A stretch of DNA of 64,000 bases, from positions 81,299,928 to 81,363,927 of the forward strand of contig NC_089583.1 in the NCBI RefSeq assembly GCF_019320115.1. Direction: 5' to 3'. The DNA comes from Miscanthus floridulus. Lineage: Eukaryota > Streptophyta > Magnoliopsida > Poales > Poaceae. The notes below the pieces were generated by a model. That model was not told the origin of the DNA. It did no database searches and worked only from the letters and a program-made list of their open reading frames with translations. A program made the translations under genes and the position numbers. This document shows, piece after piece, positions 37,119 through 48,755 of the stretch (its first letter is position 1; each line of letters starts with the position of its first letter).

Positions 37119-37810
37119 TTGAGCCTCAGTAACCAACATTGTACAACCGTTACTCTGGTTTTTTCTCCATGGTTTGATTTCTCTGATATCTCCGCTTGCA
37201 GCTCGAGGACTGACTGCCTGCTCGGCTGGTCTTTGATCGTTTTTCTATTTTTGACCCTGGCACCACATGACTGCGTCACCTACTATCAGGCTCGGGGACC
37301 AAGTGGGTACACTTCACCTTGCGATGAATGTGCTTTGTCTCTTTTTGGGCCACGTCGGGGGACTGGCTGCCTGCTCGGCTGGTTTTCTACTAATCTTCTA
37401 CTTTCTGACCCTAGCACCACATGACTACATCATCTACTGTCAGGCTCGGGGACTAAGTGGGCACACTTCACCTCACAGTGAATGTGCGGGATTTTTTCTC
37501 GAATACTACATGCCTATAGAAGAAGATTGACTCCTACTACCGTGGTCGGACTCTAAGTGGGCACACTTGGTCCACTGCGAAGAAATTTTCGATTCTAAAC
37601 TTGAGCTCCTTACACCCTTATGGCAAGCCGTACTTGGGCCACACTGCTCGGCGATAGGTCACGCTGCTCAGCGACGGTTCACGCTGCTCGGCAACTCATC
37701 ACGGTGGTTGGACCATGAGTTTGACTGCTCGGCTTTATTCGCACCTGCTTGGACGAGCTCAAGACGGCGTTGCACAACGAGTACAAGGCACTCGAGGACT
37801 AGCTGTGGGG
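37119..37810 (+). other. 3' untranslated region of the outer Tat element
   Basis: It contains two imperfect direct repeats about 155-160 bp apart, each with CTGCCTGCTCGGCTGGT and GGCTCGGGGAC(C/T)AAGTGGG (near 37290 and 37443). The purine-rich GCTCGGGGAC motif resembles the polypurine-like motif repeated in the other Tat element. No gene is visible. The left edge, where the truncated Sirevirus ends, is approximate. Confidence 0.5.
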
Positions 37811-38276
37811 TGTATGGCCCCAGATACCCACGGTAGACCACATGGATTGCGCCCCTAGGGGTGGCCCAGCCCACAAGACGAAGCCTTACGGGGCACGACT
37901 CTGCTCGGCGCCTCCCGTAAGACATCGAGAAGATATCCTGAAGATACTACGAGATCTGTTAGGATATGTATGATCTTAAGATTCCTGTAATCAGTTATTA
38001 CTTTTCGGTTATCTCTCAGATCTAACCGACTTGTAACCCTGCTCCCCGGACTATATAAGGCGGGCATGGACCCCCTCCAAACTTATGCAATATCATACGA
38101 TAGCTAATACAAACCAACAGACCACAGGAGTAGGGTATTACGTCATACTGACGGCCTAAACCTATCTAACTCGTGTGTCTCTGTTGCCTTCTTGTTTTTT
38201 ATCTCACGCTCCTCTACCGATCAATCTACCTTCATAGGATACCCCTCGGAGGACTGTCGACGATATTCTGTCGACA
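37811..38276 (+). repeat. 3' LTR of the outer Tat element
   Basis: A probable LTR of 466 bp, starting TGTATGGCCC after the purine-rich AGCTGTGGGG and ending TCTGTCGACA. A TATA box (CTATATAAGG at 38051) gives + orientation and is followed by typical R-U5 spacing. No primer site follows, which supports a 3' LTR. No second copy lies in the window, so the ends are inferred from TG...CA and the neighbouring tract. Confidence 0.6.
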
Positions 38277-39100
38277 CCAGGAGATTCCATCAAATGAAGG
38301 AGGGATGAAAATAATACCTTTGGAGGAGGTTCAGTGGAGGGATCAACAAGAGAAGGCATCTCAGATCAAGGTGCCAGTGAGCAGATCCACGCTAGGACAG
38401 AGCCCTGCTGGATGAACGACGGCTTGGGGGCGGGGCGCGGTCGGGGTGGGGCTTGGCGGCTGTGGACGTGGCAGTCCATGCACGCCCATAGTGGCGGACG
38501 GCGAGGCTGCGGGTGCCGGCGCGGCGGTTCACCACGTCCGGCGGAGAAACAGCAAGAGGCGGTTGGTTCCGAGCTGGAGAGGAATCCATGGCCTCCTCGA
38601 CGCGTCCATTGGCGGAGGCTTTGGTGTCGCATCTGGGGATGCATGCTTGTGGCGGGCAACGGCGGCGGCGGCGTGGCCTGCTGCAGGTGGGCACAGGCGC
38701 AGGGCGGCCAGAATCACAGGAGTGGGTTTTGTTTCCTTGCAGCGACGTTTCTTTCCTAGAAGGAAGACGGGATTGCAGGCGTGGATAGACGGACGAACTA
38801 AAACAAATGTCGTACCAAAAAAATATACACGTTTTGTTCTTTTTAGTTGTAGGAGAAATAAACACCTAATTTATTTAGTATGTAATGACCTTTTGCTTCG
38901 GTAAAAGAGGAAGGAAGCATCGTTGGAGGTAAAATTAAGTACTATTTACCAGGGTGGGTAAAGAAAGAAGAAGAATGCGCCGAAGCGAGAGCAAGCACAC
39001 GCGAGCCGGCAGGGGACTAGGGGAGGCGAGGGGCGCGGGCCCCACCGCAGCTGTCTCCTTTGGTGTCGCTGTCCAGTAGTGCGTCAGCGTCGTTTCCCCG
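38277..39100. other. Spacer upstream of the ERF gene
   Basis: GC-rich at 38400-38790 with overlapping open frames on both strands, none showing a domain or plant codon pattern I trust. It then becomes AT-rich with no feature before the ERF promoter. It may hold a decayed gene fragment or transposon, but I cannot identify one. Confidence 0.4.
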
Positions 39101-39102
39101 AT

Positions 39103-39108
39103 TATAAG
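39103..39108 (+). promoter_or_regulatory. TATA-like box of the ERF gene
   Basis: TATAAG lies about 210 bases upstream of the ATG at 39317. The segment between is C-rich (CTCCGCCTCCCACCCCCACTCC), like a grass 5' UTR. Confidence 0.5.
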
Positions 39109-39316
39109 TAGCGTGGCCAGCTACCATCCCCCCAACTCCGCCTCCCACCCCCACTCCTTCGCTCACCGAGAGCCAGAGGGGCTGCCAAAGCCGAGCCGCA
39201 ACCACAAAGATCTTGCCTGGCCTCCTTTTCTCCCAGCTCGTCACTGTGCCGCTCGTGCCCTCCACTCCCCCGGTCCTCCACACCAATAATCCATCCACCA
39301 CCACCCCGCTGCGGCG

Positions 39317-41997
39317 ATGTGCGGCGGCGCCATCCTCTCGGGTTTCATCCCGCCGCCCGGGGTGGCGGCGGCGGCCGCCAAGAAGAAACAGCAGCGGCAT
39401 GTGACGGCGGACCTGCTGTGGCTAGGGCCCGGCATGAAGGGAGCGCCCCAGGAGGAGGACGACGACTTTGAGGCCGACTTCCGCAAGTTCGAGCGCGGCC
39501 TCAGCGAGGATGACGTGGACAGCGCCGGCGAAGGCGGCGACGACGAGGTCCAGGAGCTTCCTCCGCCGGAGCCGGCGAGGTTTGCCTTCGCCGCCGCGGC
39601 TAAGGCGCCGCGCCCTGCAGTTGGTGAGCACTGAACACCGCATTAAAGTCGCTACTTTTTTTTTTCTCTCGTTATATATGGCACGCACACTGCTTAAGTG
39701 CTTAGACGGGCGAAAGAAAGATGACCTCTTTTGCGGCGCTGTTTCTCGAATCTCCTTTGGATGATGAGGAGAGAATCGGGGTTCCATGGAGCTGCGGGTG
39801 CTGCCAAACAGGGCTTCTAGGTGCAAGACGAAAATTTTATCTTCCATTCTTTTGGTTAGCCTTAGCCCTTAGCCATGGAGTGGGCAAGGCTGTTCAGGCT
39901 TTCAGTGGGAACTGATGGCTGCCTTGGTACTTCGTATGCAATCCGCTAGCTGCTCTGTCTGGAGTAACATATTATGCTACAAATGGAGGAATTATTTACT
40001 ACTAGTTCTTAAGGTAGTCCATGTGCTTTGCTCTGTGTTGTCTATATCATTGTGCTAACTCCAGATTTAAGCAAAGCAGATTTGTTGATTATTTTTTATG
40101 ATTTTACGATTAACATAAATGATCTATTGAACAATTATGAAAATAAGTACATGTCTTGTTAGGGTATGTTGAGTTTAGTTGTATTCAGATTGGGCGTCTT
40201 ACTCAGACTGATGTTTAGTTAATTTCAGAATAATTTCTGGAATTTTTCCTTGTTAACTGTTATCTCCTTCCAGATGGTTAGCTTTAGTTCTGAACTTCTT
40301 TATCTGTCAATTTTATTGTTTAAATCCAGGTTATGCTATTTTTTTTTTTTTTTGGGAGGGGGGGGGGGGGGGGGGTGCCAAGACAAGAATTTAATTGCTT
40401 CTAATTTCTAATTTACATGTTCATGATTCTGAAGTTAATTAGTTAAAAAAGGGTATTCTAATCTGTGTTAATTGAAGATCTCGATGGATCTTCAAAGGTC
40501 ACTGATTGCAATAGATCTTGAAAATTACTATATGTTCTTCTTGTAGTGCAACAAGCTGTTTTATTGGCAGCATATGCTCATGGGCAATTTGTGTACCAGA
40601 GATTGCTTCTACTCTTCATTTGTCTGAGAAAAGGACATTATTTATGCTTCAACCTCTTTGTTGTTTGCTAACTATTCTCCAATTCAGCTACCCGAACAAG
40701 CTACCTACAAGTAGAGTACTTATTTGTTGATTACAAACAATTCATGGTAGATGTGGATGGTGTCCATCTCCTGGTCACCTGCTTTTTATCTGAAGATGTA
40801 ATTTCGTGAATCTGGGACATAAAACGGGAAACCATGACTAACATATAAATCAATCTATTATAATACGTAGATTCATCATCTATTGGAGTGGGGGATCTTT
40901 TTTAGATGCTGGGATAATTCAATAACAATATTGCGTACTAGATTACCATGCCTTTCGATAATAATTTATCCTTATACCAATATTGATTGTATTTTTACTA
41001 TCTGTGGCTAACTAGCTATTGTAGTTCTTCTGTATGTGTTATTATCTGCTCATACAAGTATATATTCACTTCTTTACATGTCTATTCCATATGTTTTGTT
41101 GAGATGGACTGATAGACAGCCTTTATTATAGATGGTGTGATGACTCCAAAGGATGTTCAAGGAGATAGACCTACTGCTAACTCGGTAAAGCGCAACCGGA
41201 AGAATCAGTACAGGGGAATCCGCCAGCGCCCTTGGGGCAAATGGGCAGCTGAAATCAGAGACCCTAGCAAGGGTGTCCGTGTTTGGCTTGGAACTTACAA
41301 CACTGCTGAGGAGGCAGCTAGGGCATATGATGCTGAAGCTCGCAAGATCCGTGGAAAGAAAGCGAAGGTCAATTTTCCTGATGAAGTGTCAGGTACTCAG
41401 AAGTCAACCACAAAGCCAACTGCTGCGAGTGCAACAAAGCTTGCTCCACCCCCAAAGGCATATGCTGATGAGGTTTTCAATAACCTGAACAATGACAACA
41501 ATGATTTGTTCGCAATGTTTGCATTCAATGACAATAAGGTTCCTGTGAAGCCAGCTGAGGGTGCCAGTTTCCTCCCTTCAGTGAATCCTCTGGTGCCCAG
41601 TAAGAGGTCTGCGACGAACATGCTCTCTGACCAGAGCAGCAACTCCTATGGCTCTTCTGACTTTGAGTGGGACGATGACACCATGACCTCAGACTACACC
41701 TCAGTCTTTGCTCCCAATAATGTTATACCAGCATCTTACATGCAAGGTGGAGTGTCAAAGAGAATGAGGAACAACTATGGTGTAGCCATGCTTCAGGGAA
41801 ATGGCGCGCCCAGTCTCGCACAAGTCATGGCTGGTTTTGATCCTGAGATGAACTATCAGCCATTGCCTTATGTTGAGAGCAGCTCATCAGATGCATCAAT
41901 GGATAGCCTTCTGCAAACTGATATTCCACAGGATGGGGCAAGCAATGGGGATATCTGGAGCCTTGATGAGCTGCTCATGGCAGCTGGTGCTTATTGA
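39317..41997 (+). CDS. Group VII ERF (AP2/ERF) transcription factor
   Basis: Nuclear DNA-binding regulator of the ethylene-response-factor family. Exons are 39317-39623 and 41132-41997, joined by a phase-1 intron with GTGAGC donor and TTATTATAG acceptor, giving 390 residues. The N-terminus [13 protein letters not shown] is the group VII signature: after Met removal, Cys2 makes the protein an oxygen- and NO-dependent N-degron substrate, so it is expected to accumulate in hypoxia (family knowledge). An acidic stretch spans residues 46-80 and a basic cluster KRNRKN spans 122-127. The single AP2 domain (about 128-186) holds [35 protein letters not shown] and KAKVNFP. The C-terminal end is acidic and aromatic ([13 protein letters not shown]), a likely activation region. 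A second in-frame acceptor at 41119 would add four residues. The protein looks intact. Which rice or maize orthologue it matches is not resolved. Confidence 0.95.
39624..41131 (+). other. ERF intron, 1508 bp
   Basis: A single intron between the N-degron exon and the AP2 exon, AT-rich and without coding signal. At 40339-40375 it carries 15 T followed by GGGAG and an unbroken G run (18 G from 40358). Confidence 0.85.
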
Positions 41998-42637
41998 GAA
42001 GCTATGGTTATTATCAGTGTGGTGTGTTAACAGCGAAAAATGTAAGGCATCCGTACTGGCTGTTTTGTTCATTTTGTTTTCCCTACACACATCTCTTGTA
42101 GAAGATCACTTCTGCCGTGAATGGAGCGTCTCATATTCGTTTTGTTTTCATGGCAGGTCTCCTACCTGTGGTGATGCAGGAGGGGCAGTTGTATCCGCTA
42201 CATTTTCTCGCGGTAGTTATATATGGTAGATTACATATATATGCTTTTGCCAGTTGAACTCTAGCTATGACAATGTTTATAGTATGTTGCTGCATGGTGC
42301 ATCTATGATTGGAAGCGAGTTTGAGACTGCTTCAATAATTTACCTTGCCTATGCCTGCTGGACTGTAGTGTGCGTACTGCATGTTATGTATGCATATATA
42401 TATATGGTGTGCTTATATATTGCAATTCTTTGTCTGGAAGCACTCGATTTCGCTTTCTACGCAACATTTCTTTTCGGGAAATGGTAGGTGCCGGCCAAGT
42501 CTGACGATCTGTGGCCCCAGAAATCGAGAAAGATCTGGATGACTGGTGTGCTGATGTTATGTATGTATATATAATCTAGCTTGCTGATTGCTGATGTGCA
42601 GGCTTGGCTTGTTTGTCTCACTCGGCTGTTTGCTGGG

Positions 42638-42643
42638 AATAAA
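42638..42643 (+). terminator. Possible polyadenylation signal of the ERF gene
   Basis: AATAAA about 640 bases after the stop codon, followed by a T-rich and then GT-rich stretch. It is the first exact AATAAA I noticed downstream. Plant signals are loose, so cleavage could be earlier. Confidence 0.35.
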
Positions 42644-42659
42644 TTAATTAAGTTTGCGT

Positions 42660-45134
42660 TAGATTCCGGCTGGGCTGGGGTTGTGTTGTTTAAGGGCCAG
42701 TGGTCAACATCAAGCCATTAGCTGAACCTGGGCGGGTTCTGTGCTATAATTTTATGCTCAAGACATTTTTATGCTGCAGACGGATACTGGAACAGATAGT
42801 TTTATCTTGTGGATTGTGACCCCAAGCTGGGGAAGGTGGTGAACTGCCACACTGGATTTGGTGCCTGGTTTTGCTTTTCAACGTTGGCACTGAGGTATAC
42901 AGCAGCCATAAACAAAGCCGAATTCTTGAAAACCTTTTAGACCAAAAACAAGCTCTTGAATTGAATTGAGTAGCTGTTAACATATCTTTTTTACCTTACA
43001 TGCCTAGTGATGTTCTTTTGAGCAAGTGTCAATATTAATGCGACTGCAAGAATTAAGGCTCCAGGGAGAGTCTGCTTTACCCCTGATTTATTGTCAGTAT
43101 TTGAATGGAAAACTAGGGAGCAAATTGGCCAACTTGGGCCTCTGGCTGTTGCTTGTGCTGTCAGCTGTGGTCATCAAGGAATTATTGCCATGGCGTCAGT
43201 GACAGAGCCTACTCATTTTAGTTGCATTGTGGTTTAAGGAAGTCCGACCTTTCTCGGCAACAAAAAAAAAAAGTCCGACCTTTCTCTGGCCACCATCCCA
43301 AGTGGGTTTTCGGAAAGTTCGACTCCAAACCTCGGACCATGGAGGGCAGTAATTTGCGTGAAGTCTATACGACTATACCTCTTGCTCAACTTTCCAACTC
43401 GTATATAATTTTAACGCTGAGCTAATAAGAGACCATGTAAATAACCTCTAAGCTAGTCTTGTTCATTGTTTTGTGTGTGTGTGTGTTTTAAATTATGATT
43501 GGTGTCACTGTTTTTCCGCCATCCATTTCATCACCTCTATTAATGTGGTGAATAATGTTTAAGTTGTTAACAAATCCAGGGCGTGTCAAAAGAAAACTGG
43601 ATGGATTTCTTGTGCGATATATGTTTTGATATTGCGGAGGATTAAGACAGTGTATGCTTCTGTTGCCAAAAAGCAGAACGCCAACTAAATGGATAGAGCT
43701 AGAACTGTTTTATGTAGTATAATTTTCGCAGCACCTTATATCTTACTTTTGGCTCTCATCTTTCAGCTTTTCTAAATGAGTGAAAAATAAAGTGACATTA
43801 AATAGTTGTTTCAAGAAAGATAGATAAGATGTGAATTTTATAGTTGTTCAACCAAACATCTTATAACCTTTTCATATCACATAACTCACAACACATTTTT
43901 CACAGCTCATGGTAGAACGACATAGATCCTAAGGCCCGACTGCTGAAGTGATTGAGGAGCGTACGATCCTGTCTTACTCCACACCAGCGTCTTCGCCGCG
44001 GTCACACCGGTTCTCCCACTATCCGTGAGACCGTGACCGACTTGATGCCTCCCTAGTGCCTCATCTGCCCACCCAACATTCTCTCTTAAAAAATTAATCA
44101 TACAAATCAGCACCAACGGCTTTACAGCCAGCCGAACACTCCCCTAATCTTGTCATAGTGCAAACCGCAGCTACCTCAGAATTGTATCTAGCCTTAAAAG
44201 TTCAGAAGCAAAACCTTGACAGAAAATCAGTCCACCCCAAGGGATTGATTGGAACAACGTCCACTGGGGCTTGGATATTTTGGTCGATCCTCATCTTAAT
44301 CTTATCTACTAGATCATTTTCACATTGAGACATGAGAGTAGTACCTGTGCGTGATGGATGGATGAGGCTGGTGAGACGAGTACGAGAGACAAAACGTCGC
44401 GGCCTGGAGCACAGGGCCGTGGCCGTCGCGCGCAATGTGGTCCATGTGGCCATCGAGCACTTGGGCGCGCGCAGAAAAGGACCCTTCGGTTGGCTCATCA
44501 GTCATCACTTGATTGCCACGGACGATGGATCCCACTGGCCCTTAGGTTCAATGAACTCAGCCTCCCCTCTCCCCCTCAGATATCATCAAACAAAGGGCAA
44601 TGGGGTACGGCAGGCCACTTTTTGCCAGGTTACAAACAAAACAAGCTAGTATTATTCCTTCCACGAACGATGATGGACATGGACCCCCGGCTCTACGCTC
44701 TGCTAGCGAGCATATCGGGTGCCATGCAATGCATCCAGCTGCGATTGCGAAATAATCGCCGGAAGCAATTTGTCCAAAGTTTGCAGATTTTCCTTTCTTT
44801 TTGGAACGAGTGTGCTGGATCGGGGGAAAGATTCGTTGGGGGTCAGCGTTCCATGAGCATTGAGCATAACCGTTTTGCAAATAAAAATGGGTCTTGTGAG
44901 GTATTAAAGCCCGTTTGGACTCCGCAGTAATCTGTGTATATATGGGGTAGGATTTGTTTTGCAGGAATTTCAATGTAAAACAGTTGTAGTATTTCCTGCA
45001 GAGAGTAGTTGTACGTGATCCTCGTATTCCAAAATGGGGGGGCCTCCTCGGTCCTCCCTCCTCTCTTAACAGAGCAGATTTATATATTTATATATCAGCC
45101 AGTGGCGGATCTAGAAATGGGCTAGGAGGAGGGC
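42660..45134. other. Intergenic spacer
   Basis: No supported gene. Contains a 16-bp direct repeat flanking a short A-run at 43240-43286, a GT microsatellite near 43467-43485, and transposon-like debris at about 43900-44140. Open frames around 44202-44973 overlap on both strands and show no domain. Confidence 0.5.
43240..43286 (+). repeat. Short direct repeat around a poly(A) run
   Basis: AAGTCCGACCTTTCTC occurs at 43240-43255 and 43271-43286, separated only by GGCAAC and a run of A. This is the footprint expected from target-primed insertion of an almost completely 5'-truncated poly(A) retroelement. Confidence 0.7.
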
Positions 45135-45137
45135 TAA

Positions 45138-45331
45138 AGGCGCGTTTGGATGGTGACCGCGCCACGTCACAGTTTGGGCAAGCGTTTGCTTCGCTGCCAC
45201 AGTTGCCGCATGCTACGGCGTCGCCGTGGTCATCTAGTTCATTTTTGCCGTCCAAACTTGCCGAAGTGCTGCGAACGTTTTCAGCGTTGCACTTTCGGCG
45301 TGGCGTGCGGAGGCGTCATCCGAATACGCTC
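45138..45331. mobile_element. PIF/Tourist-like MITE, 194 bp
   Basis: The ends AGGCGCGTTTGGATGG and CATCCGAATACGCTC form imperfect inverted repeats. TAA flanks both sides (45135-45137 and 45332-45334), the 3-bp target duplication typical of PIF/Harbinger elements. Confidence 0.65.
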
Positions 45332-45334
45332 TAA

Positions 45335-45796
45335 ATTATAGAAGGTTAGAAATTTTACTAGACATACACCCTTTGGGAGGCTAAAAATCTTGCTAAAAAA
45401 CTTAATTGCATGGCTATGATTCTTTACTAGAAGGCTTTATCCAGAAATAGATTATTTGATTTGATTTTTCCATTCAGGCTTAATAATATTCGTAAGCTTT
45501 TTCAAAGATATCAAATATTGCATACCGCAATGCAATTATTAGAAGCTAGACATTGCCATTCATCGAACAAACACATGATGAAATGAAGAGTTGCTCCCTT
45601 AGAATTAGGCCCGCGAGGTGGGATGCAGCCCCGGCAGTCCCCCTGTGCATCCGCCCCTGATATGCCATGGTGTACGTTCGTGACCAGCAGGTTTGGAAGA
45701 CCGGTTTGCTAAAATCACCGGGTTTGTCGTGTACCGATCAATCTCCATTAGATTTGCTTCGAGATTATCCGGGATTTGATTACCTAGACAACACAC
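45335..45796. other. Intergenic spacer
   Basis: AT-rich, no gene or repeat recognised. Short open frames near 45605-45861 extend into the next MITE and are not supported. Confidence 0.5.
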
Positions 45797-45799
45797 TTA

Positions 45800-45902
45800 G
45801 GCCTTGTTTAGATGCATGTGTATCCACCTCAATTCATATGTTTTGGAGTGAATTGGAATAGAACTTAGTTTAATTCCATTTCAACATACGTGAAACAAGG
45901 CC
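45800..45902. mobile_element. PIF/Tourist-like MITE, 103 bp
   Basis: The ends GGCCTTGTTT and AAACAAGGCC are perfect 10-bp inverted repeats, flanked by TTA on both sides (45797-45799 and 45903-45905). It belongs to the same family as 48756-48893, sharing GCAYGTGTATCCACCTCAAT and a central AATTCCA inverted arrangement. Confidence 0.85.
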
Positions 45903-45905
45903 TTA

Positions 45906-46284
45906 GTGTAACAATGCCGAATGCGTACTATACACATATAAACTAAATATAGACCCATCGAATAACTGGCATGGCCATTGGATTGGAGGTTTTCTTAATG
46001 TTCTCGTCAACTAACCCAATCCCTTAAGTACACTGCATCCGCCCACTGCAGCTTATCACTTTCCGGCTCGTCCCACATGTACGTAGTCAAGGACCCACTT
46101 GCTATATATGCACTGTTTCATCGGCACTGTATTGATGCGTATAAAATCCTGGTGTCCAGCTAACTGCTGTATTGTGTCATTTGCATTGCAAATGGGAGGC
46201 CCGGTTTGTCTTTCGGCAACATTTTCTTTTCCCTCTTCGATCACCACGTATATTTCTCTGTTGCCAATGGCCATGTATTGATAC
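45906..46284. other. Intergenic spacer
   Basis: No gene or structured repeat recognised. Confidence 0.5.
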
Positions 46285-46287
46285 TGA

Positions 46288-46405
46288 GCCTCTTCGTTTG
46301 GCTGTGGCTTTCGTAAACGATCGTAAATTTTCAGTCGGAACGGTATTTTTCTCTCACACAAACCAGCCAGCAGTACTTCTTCACGAACCAGCCAACCGAA
46401 CAGGC
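46288..46405. mobile_element. Small inverted-repeat element, 118 bp
   Basis: The ends GCCTCTTCGTTTGGCTG and CAGCCAACCGAACAGGC form an imperfect inverted repeat. TGA flanks both sides (46285-46287 and 46406-46408), consistent with a 3-bp target duplication. Confidence 0.6.
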
Positions 46406-46408
46406 TGA

Positions 46409-47110
46409 CTTTTGGCTGAAAATCGTGGTACTATGTGTTGGTGGTACGGTAGGACTTGTACTAGTAGCTACTGGCTTGTTATTATGTTTCCTAGTATCTG
46501 ACGTGCTTGATTGGGGCAGCAAATTTGTTGCGATTTCCTGGAGGTCGACCGACGACGGATGGTTAATTAACGCTCGTCAGCGCCTCAGACCCGAGGCCAC
46601 GTACCGCCTATAGACAAGCTTGCATTGGTGTCGTGCATATCTGGTCAATCGACATCATGCAAGCTTTGATCGATTGCCATGTTAGCTTGTATCAAGGCTT
46701 GTGCAGTGGAGTTTATTCATATTTGATTGTTTATATAAACTCTTATGCAGGCCTGTACGACGACGTTCGAAACGGATCTAATACTATATTAGCTACTAGG
46801 ACACTTGATTTGGTCATATTAGACAGTTTTTTTTCAAGCTGATGCGTACAAAATGAAATATTGTCATCCTTCATACCAGCATCTACTACAAACATGTTAC
46901 CTTAACTAAAACATGAAGGTGAATACATGCAACAAAATGTAAACATCTAAATCAATTTTATGAAGTGTGGCTTAATTACCTGTGTAGAATAACGTACCAA
47001 ACGCCAGGACATAGGATATGTTTAGTCGTTTACCTACGCTGACTTAAGTTATGCTATGTAAGATCTAATACAGACTAAAATTGTTAATGCAAGCAACCAG
47101 TTACATACAT
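46409..47110. other. Intergenic spacer
   Basis: No supported gene. The open frames at 46425-46842 are short and lack domains. Confidence 0.5.
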
Positions 47111-47113
47111 ATA

Positions 47114-47326
47114 GGCCACGTTTGATCTAAGTAGCTAAAAGTTAGCTGTTAACAATTAGCTCCTTTAGAGAGGTCTAGCTAATTGTTAGCTAATACTCCA
47201 TACTCAACTAACAACTACTCTATCTCACTAGTTAGATCAAACCTCTGATAGTATAGCTAATAATTAGATAGCTAATATTAACTATAAGCTATTATAGCTA
47301 GCTAATTATTAGTAGCTAACGGAGCC
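47114..47326. mobile_element. MITE rich in TAGCTAA repeats, 213 bp
   Basis: The ends GGCCACGTTTGATC and GTAGCTAACGGAGCC are imperfect inverted repeats, and the interior has many TAGCTAAT/ATTAGCTA arms. ATA flanks both sides (47111-47113 and 47327-47329). It is probably Tourist-like. Confidence 0.6.
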
Positions 47327-47329
47327 ATA

Positions 47330-48752
47330 CTCGATGTAGCCTAGCTGTGGGCGGGCTGCAGCACGACTCATGCATGAAGCCTATAATTAAGCCTAGACGA
47401 TCGACGATGCGACGTAAGCATGGGTCGACGGGAAATTCGATTTTTTTCTTCTCACGTACGGTTGCGGCCCGACAAGAAGATATATACGTAGGTACGTTCT
47501 TACGTGCTCATCTACTCGCTGCTGCGACGAGACGACGACAGTGCATGGTACGGGTTTACCGTCGCGTCTCACCCGCTGGTCCGTGTTCGTCGTCGACGAC
47601 TCGACGAGCGTGGTCAGCCACCGGCGAGCACCGAATAAGCAGAGGCTGAGGCTGGCTAGGGCGCTGGGGGTGTGAGGAGTCCGCATTTGCATGGCTCCGG
47701 CGGTCCGGCCTCAGTCAATGCCAATGCCCAATGCCGACAACGCCTGAGCCGGACGGCACGGGCCTTAACTAAACGTGGGCTCAAAGCCTCGTCTTGGCCC
47801 ATACACGTGGCCCTCAGACTTCTTCGTCAGGGCTGGAATCCGGGCCACACCATCAACCGTGCGTCCGCGGGCCCAACCGTCACTTTGGCGTCGCTTGAGT
47901 GTGTTCGGCTGTCATTATAAATTAGCTTATAATCTGGTGTTTACTGTCATGTTCGTTTATGCTAAAATTTAATTTATACTGATACTTATACTAAAATATT
48001 GTGATAGAAAAATATTATTTCACGGCTCGCTGGCCGGTTTGGTACTAAATTTCGAGTTCGTCGCTCGTTCCCCTCCCCACAACGCCACAAGCCGCAATCT
48101 CGCAATGACGCCACGCCGCGTGGGCTGGATCCTTTAGCGCGGGGGCCCAGCTATCACGCGAAACAGCACTGTGGTGTCTACGCCTTCGTCCTCCTCATCG
48201 GCGAGCCGGCCGGGCATCACCGCATCAGGCATGGCCCGTCGTCTCGTCTAGGTTGTCTTCCCTCCATGGCTAGCGGCATCCAAAGAGAGTTTCTAAACAA
48301 AAATATATATTTATACATTTTCTAAAAAAAAGACTTATACATGAAAGTAGCAGACTCGATGGCTCGGTGCAGGCGACCGTTGCCATCGCCATCCGCGCAG
48401 AGAAATGGCGAGGATGGATGACCTGACATGGATACAACCAATCAGGAATTTAGAGACTACTTAAAATCTGGCAGTCTGGAAGTTTTGCCAACCAAAGGCA
48501 TCTCTCCTTTCTGCTCAATCGAACTGCCGCATGCACGATGAGTCAAAACTCTGTACGTACGCGTTAGTGTGTCCAATAGATATCGGATCTTGTTTCCTCT
48601 TTTTTAAAGCTTTCATATGCATGTGGCAGTGCTGTCGACGAGCAACGAACTCTATTGCTACGCTTGTCAAAACTGGGCCCGGCGTGGGCGCTGAGAACTT
48701 GGTCTGTCATGATCGATGACCAAAACAAGCTTGCTTAACATAGCCAACACTG
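47330..48752. other. Intergenic spacer
   Basis: No supported gene. A hAT-like or Tourist-like remnant may lie at about 47897-48035 (GTTCGGCTGTCATTATAAA through GCTCGCTGGCCGG), but the ends are not clear. Open frames at 47347-47972 are overlapping and domainless. Confidence 0.45.
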
Positions 48753-48755
48753 TCA

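Noticed and set aside
38334..38904. Overlapping 80-157 codon frames on both strands upstream of the ERF gene
   Set aside because: High GC gives long frames in several phases. No domain, no splice or promoter structure favours one of them.
39017..39847. Frames on the - strand opposite the ERF first exon
   Set aside because: Shadows of the GC-rich exon that encodes the recognised MCGGAI N-terminus.
44202..44973. Overlapping frames of up to 190 codons between the ERF and RBR genes
   Set aside because: They occur on both strands over the same bases and show no recognisable domain, intron or promoter.
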